Shown here in pieces: positions 16,276 through 22,554 of a DNA stretch of 22,554 nt (position 1 is the stretch's first letter; each line of letters opens with the position of its first letter). The notes under the pieces were generated by a model that was not told the DNA's origin, ran no database searches, and saw only the letters and a program-made list of their open reading frames with translations. The DNA is from Ophiothrix spiculata (Eukaryota > Echinodermata > Ophiuroidea > Amphilepidida > Ophiotrichidae). The translations under genes and the position numbers were made by a program. The stretch lies in NCBI GenBank assembly GCA_000969725.1, contig JXSR01S044558.1. One strand, 5' to 3'.

Positions 16276-16671
16276 AATACCTGCCCTACCTGAAAACTAA
16301 CTTAAACAGGTCTGGCAGCCCGGCTGCCAGCGTCCACACCCATCACAATAGGTCAAGTGGTTTTGGATTTCTTGTGCCTCATGTGAAAGGCATTGATATT
16401 AACAACCTATTTTACAATGCCATATGTGACTGGAACAAACTTCCACCTTCTATTCAGTGCATTCCCCTCATGTTTTTGCATCCTTCTGCCATCTTTGTTT
16501 TGGGACCCCATTGGAAATAAGTCTGCATTTGTAGCCAGTCTTTTATGGGGCATACTGGCTTTCAACATTTTGATGTCTTTGGGATGTTGTATATATTTAA
16601 TTAATCGTCTTGTATATTTCTTTGTACTGTTTTGTTGAAATGCCGAATAAAACTAAACTAAACTAAACTAC
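16276..16671 (+). mobile_element. 3' end of a non-LTR retrotransposon with RT C-terminal coding
   Basis: From about 16282 one frame reads YLPYLKTNLNRSG, then HHNRSSGFGFLVPHVKG and LFYNAICDWNKLPPSIQCIP. The order NRS..., VP..., then F.YNAI.DWN.LP is the conserved end of LINE reverse transcriptase proteins. The frame closes at TAA near 16518, and a short 3' UTR ends AATAAAACTAAACTAAACTA. The upstream RT and endonuclease are missing (5' truncation). The perfect inverted repeat CTGGCAGCC-C-GGCTGCCAG lies within the coding part. The open frame at 16393-16638 is an overlapping shadow. Confidence 0.75.
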
Positions 16672-17655
16672 ATTAATTGCAAAGTATTTTCTAATTTTTG
16701 ATTATCGATAACAGAGGCTTGGTGATGTAAACCATCAAAATGTTTGGCATCACATACAAGAATTATATATATTCAGAGAGTCTATATATAATGGGAGATG
16801 AAACTCCACTATTGAAAAGTGTCCCGACCCAACTCATGAACATAGGACCGATTTGCTACAATAATCAGCTGATTATTGTTGCAAATCGTTCCTATATGTA
16901 TTAATACAAGCCCGATTACGCCAACCTGATTGGCTAGCATAAATTAATGCCGCACGTTAACCTTTTGACCTGAGCGTGGATTATACTACTTTCGTCTGTT
17001 GGCTGATATATTACATTATTAGATAACAAAGACTTGTTGCCCCATATCTATATGTTTAGGCTTAACACACAAAAGATGAGACAGCAATAAAATAATGAAA
17101 TAACGTGCAATATCATGCACCGTCATCTCATAAATGACGTACATTATAAGCTCTAATGGTACAAAATCTTAGTAACATCAACAGCTGATGAATAATTATA
17201 GCCATGTTTCAACAGCTGTATATATTTTATGTATCTCAGAATTCATAGCTTTGACGTATTCGTATCCGTTTCATTCATAAGATGACACTGCGTGATAATC
17301 TACTCCCCTAGGCTGCAAATAGATGAATTCAATTAAGACAAATGAAAATATTCTCCAGCTTGTTTTTTGAAAGATTTTTTTAATTTTCAAAATACTCAGA
17401 ATGCATATGACAATGTTGGAATTTGTTTTATATGTGCTCATATGCCTTTCTATATAATATTTCTGTAAATTTTAATTCACTGAGTTTTGTTTTTCACAGT
17501 AAAAACATTTTATCTTTTTGTTTCAAAATGATAATGCTGAGTGAAACATAGTTAAATTTACAACACGTTTTTTTGTTCCAGAAAACATGACATGGAATTG
17601 ACATGGTTACATTGAAATGAGAATAGGCTTGATCTGATCCCTAACAATAGCTCTA
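16672..17655. other. intergenic DNA with one loop-less palindrome
   Basis: A palindrome at 16842-16895 (27-bp arms, two mismatches, centre CAG|CTG) is described under findings. The rest is AT-rich with scattered short words and no recognisable gene or element. Confidence 0.4.
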
Positions 17656-17720
17656 AACCCAGGGGCGTAACCAGCTCTGACCATCCGGGGGGTGGGGGAA
17701 GATTCAATAGGCTTCCCCAT
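17656..17720. repeat. fragment of a G-rich repeat (CCCAGGGGCGTAACCAG)
   Basis: CCCAGGGGCGTAACCAGCTC followed by CATCCGGGGGGTGGGGG looks like one end of a G-rich repeat of a style common in invertebrate genomes. A matching opposite end was not found before 18100. The minus-strand open frames here are spurious. Confidence 0.3.
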
Positions 17721-17826
17721 TTTTGTTCTGGCTTGGAGGCAGTGATAGCGTTTACATGCGCGCAATAATATTTGAACAAATTTGTTTATTTTAGCTAATA
17801 ACCGCCTATTTTTTGATGAAATAATG

Positions 17827-17990
17827 GTTTCTTTCTTTTCTCCTTTCACTTTTCTCTTCCTTCCTTTTCTTTCATTTCCTCTTTTCCTTCCCCTTTTCCC
17901 TCTTCTTTCCCCTTTCTCTTCTTCCTTCTTCTTCCCTCTTTCTTTTCTTCCTCCCTTTCTTCCCTTTCTATTTTTTTTGCTCTCCTTCCC
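17827..17990 (+). repeat. polypyrimidine tract (CTTT/CCTT-rich microsatellite)
   Basis: About 165 bp of almost pure C and T with irregular TTTC, TTCC and CTTCTT units. It generates open frames on both strands (F/L/P/S-rich on plus, K/R/E/G-rich on minus), which should not be annotated as genes. Confidence 0.85.
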
Positions 17991-18129
17991 AAGGGGGGAC
18001 ACCTGTCTAAATAATACCCTAAGCCTCAACTGCAACCCAAGTAACGCTGCTGCAAAAATGTTTGAATTTTGTAGGAGGGACTAGGACACAGTTCTTCTTA
18101 TGGTCATATTTTTTGAGGTCGGGCCCATT

Positions 18130-18760
18130 TGCGTTACATCTCAGTCACTTCATCCATACCTAACACCTTCCTGGTAATCGTTGATTAGAGTTGATAAATA
18201 CCTTTAATTTGCTATTATTTTTTATTGATTTTATAGACCAATACATTATCTTCAAAATCATACCAAAATTATGACATTTCATACAATTATTGAAAAGTTG
18301 TGACAAAATTTGATGCACAATGTACATATCTCATCCACACCAACCACATATATGCCTGTTTTCATCTCTGGCTAAATTAGCTTATTGACTTTAATTTTGT
18401 TATTAGCATTAATTATCAACTTTATTCGGGTTAATTCCAACTTGTTTATGATAAACAATAACTAGCCTTTTAAATCATATAAGATTTATGACATTTCAAT
18501 GGATATTTAAGAAGATATGACAGAACAATTTATGCACAATTTTCATGATACCTCATCCACACCCGCCTCATCCACACCCGCCTCCACCCCTGGCTAAGTA
18601 GCTTTAACGGGTCATGAAGCCTAATTAATCACTTCATTTGGGTTCTATTCTTAATTTCTTGAAAGTCAAATAAATATTCTATAAAATTATACAAAAATTA
18701 TGACATTTCATTTGATTGTTGAAAAGATATGACAAAAATTGATTCATAAAACACTCTCCA
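18130..18760 (+). repeat. short tandem array, about 215-bp monomers
   Basis: The block TTATGACATTTCA..ATT..TGAAAAG..ATGACA..AAA.TTGATGCACAAT starts at about 18271, 18488 and 18701. It is followed in the first two by CTCATCCACACC..GGCTAA, giving periods of about 217 and 212 bp. A partial leading monomer is visible from about 18130. The second monomer carries an extra internal duplication of CTCATCCACACCCGC. Monomers are well diverged, so the array is old. Confidence 0.65.
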
Positions 18761-19302
18761 TGTAACAAATCCACCATTTATGGGTGCCCACATTAAAAAG
18801 TAGGACCTTATAGCCATTGCATTCCTTGATTTTGATGAAATGTCAAAAAGTAAATCAAAAAGTTCATTTACTTTTTGATCAACATCCTCCCACTCTTGAT
18901 TGTAAAAATAGCTGTAAGTGCCAGTGATAAAAAAGAAAGAAAGTGCAACAATGCTGACTTCATTATTGGTTCATTATCGTAAAAGAAGTGTTTATTCTCT
19001 CTCATTAACACTGTTAACTGTTAAAGGTCAAATAAAATTTAAATTTCTAATTATAACCATTCTGATGGATACATTTCAAATCAGTTTCATGTCATAATTT
19101 TGAATTTTATTTTCAAATATTGGCATCAAAATGTTAGCATATTATTTTAGGAAAACGCGATTACAAACATTTTCGTATATATATAAGTAAAATATGTAGC
19201 ACAAAAGCCTACGGCAAAGCATGTTATCAAGATACAGTAAAAATACATGTACAACCACCATGACCAAATTTAGGTATTTGTGAGCAAAATGATCAGACCT
19301 CA
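18761..19302. other. intergenic DNA with one small perfect hairpin
   Basis: CAAAAAGTAAAT (18844-18855) and ATTTACTTTTTG (18866-18877) form a perfect 12-bp stem with a 10-bp loop. Nothing else is recognised. Confidence 0.4.
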
Positions 19303-19446
19303 TTATAAAATCTGTAGTTTAAGTGCCGTATCTATCAGATAGGCAAGATAAAAAATCTTTGCCTCGGGCTGAACATCACAGATGTGAAGTTCCGCTGATT
19401 CCTTGCTACTATTCTCAGGAGTCAGTTGCTGTTTTCCGTTTAAGAT
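19303..19446 (-). other. possible terminal exon, 47 codons, unrecognised
   Basis: On the minus strand an acceptor-like TTTAAATCTTTATCTTAG is followed at 19446 by an open frame to TAA 19305-19303. It contains NGKQQLTPENSSKESAELHI and then CDVQPEAKIFYLAYLIDTAL. Amino-acid composition looks protein-like and its GC content is above the surroundings. The plus strand is also open for about 30 codons here, so the strand is not certain. No family recognised, and no upstream partner exon was confirmed. Confidence 0.28.
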
Positions 19447-19820
19447 CTAAGATAAAGATTTAAAAATGCTTTGGCTTTTAATAGATGAAGCTGAATTTTT
19501 TACCATTTTCTGAACTTTAAATTTTGCAATGACTTAATGAATTGCATCTGAAATATATTTAACCTTTTTCTGACAATGTTACAAATGCTTTAATAACTGA
19601 TTCACTTTGACAAAAAAATGTTAGAATATGGTTTAATGTGATTTAAAAAGATTGTGAAAATACTGCTGCACAAATTGCAATGAGAACATGTTTAGGTTAA
19701 GAAATGATAGTATTAAGTGTTGTTATTTGTAAACTGATACAGGTGACCTATTTAAGAGCCCAATCAGTTCAAAGAGCAATACAGGGAAATAAGAAGATGA
19801 TAGTATTACCTTTTACATAA
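19447..19820. other. AT-rich intergenic interval
   Basis: No gene or repeat ends recognised. Confidence 0.4.
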
Positions 19821-20090
19821 GGGACTGTTAAACAAACACTTGTTAGAGGGGGTCTGATGCAAACAGAGGGGCCCTTAAAAATGTTCACCCTCTTAAGGGG
19901 CCTTGAAAAAATCACCACAAATTTTCCAGTAAAAATTGAGTTTACATGCTTTTCTATGGTGTTGACCACTAATTGTCGCAAAAAATGGAGCCCTTAAATT
20001 TTTGAGGTCGAAAAGGGGGCCCGAAAAGTTCCCTCGATAATTTTTTTTACATCAGGCCCCCCCCCCTAACAAGTGTTTGTGAATGGTCCA
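19821..20090. mobile_element. MITE with TAA target duplication (copy 2, opposite orientation)
   Basis: It begins GGGACTGTTAAACAAACACT and ends ..AACAAGTGTTTGTGAATGGTCCA, with TAA at 19818-19820 and 20091-20093. The internal order (GGGGCC..CTTGAAAAAATC, TTTTCCAGTAAAAATT, AGTTTACATGCTTTTCTATG) matches 6154-6383 read in reverse. The minus-strand open frame at 19769-19981 is inside it and is not a gene. Confidence 0.7.
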
Positions 20091-20240
20091 TAATGCTTCT
20101 GCATATTGTTACGGTCAGAGATGTTAAATGACCAATAAATACACTGAAAAGTATTATCTGAAAACTTTCTTAAAACTTTAATATTTCTTTTGGTTTAATT
20201 TACAAACTTGCTTGTTGTCTTAAAATACTACTTAACTTAC

Positions 20241-20770
20241 AGATACCGCTTCAAGAACCGCGCGATCCGGATATTATATTCCACGCTATAGTCCGAGATT
20301 GTTCATTAATGTCCACTGCATTAAAATCTTGAAAAAACTTGCAGGCATATTCTTGCAATTCACAAGTTCCGGAATCCAGCTGGCAAAAGGTAAATCCAAA
20401 AGTTTCCTTGCGAAATCAAATGGCGATTTCCACACAACAATTCAGCAATCCTTAAACGAAGCTCCACTTGGCTTAAAAGCTGAATCCAACGCACATAATC
20501 CACTCGGGAATTAAATATTAAAATAACAGTTTGTCTTTAATCCTCCAACTATCGTTATCTCCAATCTCCTTTCGAAGTTTAATTAGCAAACTCCACTCCT
20601 CTGTAAAATTATCCACCAAAATCAACTTCTCCTGAAGTTGTCAAAAAGTTGAAGTCAATTCAACTTTATCTGTATAACTGCAACTTGAATCCATCCACAC
20701 AAAACAGATCGAGTCCATTTCACTCCGATCAAGTAAAATTCACTTCTGCCCAAATCTGATCAGGCCGTGC
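20241..20770 (-). other. possible 5' exon or UTR on minus, or exon on plus; strand ambiguous
   Basis: This block is less AT-rich than its flanks and purine-rich on the minus strand. At its left edge CTTACAG reads as a splice acceptor on plus (AG 20241-20242) and as a good donor, TCT|GTAAGT, on minus. On plus, an open frame continues from the acceptor to TAA at 20512-20514 (about 89 codons, lysine/serine-rich). On minus, only short open pieces occur (for example VDNFTEEWSLLIKLRKEIGD). A noncoding first exon on minus or an antisense artefact are both possible. No family is recognised. Confidence 0.2.
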
Positions 20771-21518
20771 CACAGTTTCAACATTTTCATCCAAAATTCC
20801 CCCACGACATCATTACCACATTTAACATAATAATTTGTACAGTCTTCAATGTGAGGGATTTTCCCAGCATCATTATATTCAAGTAAACAACTCTATTTCT
20901 GAAACTTTGGGGAATTCCCAATGATCACCTGATATTTTCATGCAATCAATTGCCTATTAAAATAGAATGGGAAATCACCTAAAATTGCAAAATATGAATC
21001 TTTCAGAAAAAGTCCCTTTCTGTAGCAATCAAAGATTTCAATATTAAGCTTCTCTAATTAAACAATTAATAAACAGAAACAAACAATTCAGTTTCACATA
21101 ACAATATACTATGAGTTAATCAGGTCACACATAACCTTACATAATTCAGTTTACCCTGGAATTGCTTTATTTTTGCAGTCAATATATACCAAGTTTTGAA
21201 TTTGAATTGCTTGCCATGTTTAAGATCCAGAAATACTTTACCTATAGCCATGGTCATGTTTAAATTTAATATTTTTTTATTTTGTTTGATACATAGGTTG
21301 AATTTCAAAATTGTGAGAGGTTAAACATTTTGAATCAAGTTTCTGCTTTAAAACAGAACAGTTAAAAAAGTCAGTAATAATTCAAATCAACTTTCAAGTT
21401 CTCTTTCTACCTTTAATATTGATTTGAACGGGTCATGTATATGCTCTAACCTTGAAGTAACAATCATTTCCAACTGATCAGCACATAACCCAAAAGGCTA
21501 ATTAATTAAATTACGATG
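20771..21518. other. AT-rich intergenic DNA, no recognised features
   Basis: No gene. The short minus-strand open frame at 21120-21308 has the K/N/F-rich composition expected of translated AT-rich DNA. Confidence 0.4.
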
Positions 21519-21848
21519 TTAAAGGAGCTGGGTCTGATTTTTCAAAATTTAGTTTGCAATGTCACATGACAGATGACCACTCAAGACATTTAAGTTTCAA
21601 ATTTCAGCTGAATCGGTTTAACTGTTTTTATTTTATGGGTAATTTTGTATTTCAGAGCCGTCTATACGTTGCTGTGTAAAATTAATTATGGTTACCATAA
21701 TTGGACACATTTTCATATATATCTCAAAAACGGAACAGAACTCAGCCGTGAAATTTCCCATGGATTATGCGAAAAATATGAGCAGCATTTTGGTACCAAA
21801 ATCTCAAAAAGTTTGAAAAAAAGTTGGGCAATCACCATGCTCCTTTAA
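21519..21848. mobile_element. 330-bp candidate MITE, TTAA-AGGAGC ends
   Basis: TTAAAGGAGC at the left and GCTCCTTTAA at the right are inverted. If TTAA is the target duplication, the ends are AGGAGC..GCTCCT. The right half (ATGCGAAAAATATGAGCAGC, AAAATCTCAAAAAGTTTG) resembles 350-427. The plus-strand open frame at 21645-21848 lies inside and is not considered real. Confidence 0.4.
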
Positions 21849-22158
21849 GATGCAGGGGATTTTTTTTAAGAATAAGAGTACAAAAAGAAATAAAAATCAA
21901 GAAAGTGTCCTTTTGAACTCCCCATTCTGTGTCTGGTATTTATAATTTAACTAAGAGCTGGTTCATTGTACTTAATACTGAATAATTTATTTCAATTCTC
22001 TACTGAAAATTAGACACAAGAAACCTAATTATGGATTGTTATCTTTACATGAGAAATCACATATTACCAGATTACTCATCGTGAGGAAAATTAAGTCTTA
22101 TGTTACCTTTCTGATTATTCAAGAAACCATCTCTGAACACTTCAGGTTAGCTATAATT

Positions 22159-22554
22159 GCCCGGGGGGTGGGGGGTACTCCACTTTGATCTGAACGGGGG
22201 TGTGCGGCTAGGACCATGGAACCCTTACCAATCTTCAAGGGTAATTTTTGAGTAAAAGTTTACCCATGTTTAGGAATTTTGCTCCAAAAATAGGCTGGTT
22301 TTTTTTCCAAATTTTCACTTTTTTGGACCATTTTAGCGTATTTTCTTAAAAATGTGACCCATGTTTAGGGATTTTGTGGCTAAAAAAATGGGACCCATGT
22401 TTAGGTTTTTTTTTGTGAAAAAGCGACCCATCGCTGGACAAAATCGAGTACAAAAATAGTACAATATTCCTGAGGTGCACATTTGGAACAGAATTATAGT
22501 ACAGTTTTAGTACAAATATAGTACAAATAGTACAGCACATCCGCGTATACCTTA
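22159..22554. repeat. G-rich repeat with internal CCCATGTTTAGG units, runs off the window
   Basis: It starts at CCCGGGGGGTGGGGGGTACTC. Inside, CCCATGTTTAGG occurs three times (about 22263, 22348 and 22392), each followed by a T-rich stretch, and a later block repeats AGTACA words (about 22448-22535). Repeats of this style are widespread in marine invertebrate genomes. The right end is not in the window. The minus-strand open frame at 22346-22540 is spurious. Confidence 0.5.

Noticed and set aside
17607..18084. Long open frames on both strands (K/R/E/G-rich on minus, F/L/P/S-rich on plus)
   Set aside because: Both are produced by the polypyrimidine tract at 17827-17990.
1..22554. Bacterial-type features: operons, CRISPR arrays, ribosome binding sites, attachment sites
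   Set aside because: The window has introns, polyadenylation signals and animal-type transposons. No regularly spaced repeats or operon structure are seen.

Overview
This looks like about 22.5 kb of AT-rich nuclear DNA from an invertebrate animal. The evidence is a spliced gene with kilobase introns, GT..AG junctions and AATAAA signals, non-LTR retrotransposon 3' ends, mariner-type transposons, and many fold-back MITEs. The one identifiable gene encodes an HDNR-motif protein of the TEX36 kind, a family known from animals. The repeat style (frequent AGGCCTA words and G-run inverted-repeat elements) reminds me of echinoderms or other invertebrate deuterostomes. That is an impression, not an identification.

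Layout. 1-300: a non-LTR retrotransposon 3' tail. 1079-4703 (+): the last three coding exons of a TEX36-like gene. The start codon is not found and probably lies upstream of the window. Intron 2 may hold a decayed antisense coding remnant. 4704-5300: 3' flank with two AATAAA signals and a 47-bp-stem hairpin. 5546-11680: intergenic DNA filled with non-autonomous transposons. These include a 230-bp element with TTA target duplication, a CTATACTTTGATCA fold-back, a CCCCGTTCAGACA element, two nested ~600-bp mariner deletion derivatives, a 502-bp AAGGCC..GGCCTT element and a nested palindrome.

11966-13018 (+): the most notable region. An unrecognised exon of about 110 codons, with its own stop codon and AATAAA, is split by two independent insertions. 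One is a 553-bp TTAA-flanked pair of tRNA-like-containing repeats. The other is a 165-bp element flanked by GTAGCC. Removing both restores one open frame. Two inverted SINE-like copies bracket the locus.

13300-22554: more repeats. There is a 189-bp near-perfect hairpin, a G-run MITE, a LINE 3' end with RT C-terminal coding, a polypyrimidine tract, about three 215-bp tandem repeats, a second copy of the TWA-flanked MITE in opposite orientation, and a further G-rich repeat running off the end. A few short open stretches next to splice-like sites (14540-14641, 19303-19446, 20241-20770) may be exons of unknown genes but are weakly supported.

No bacterial-type operons, tRNA or rRNA genes, CRISPR arrays or viral genes were seen. 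The genes here do not form a visible pathway. The biology on show is one probable sperm/cilium protein gene, one disrupted gene remnant and a dense transposon graveyard.
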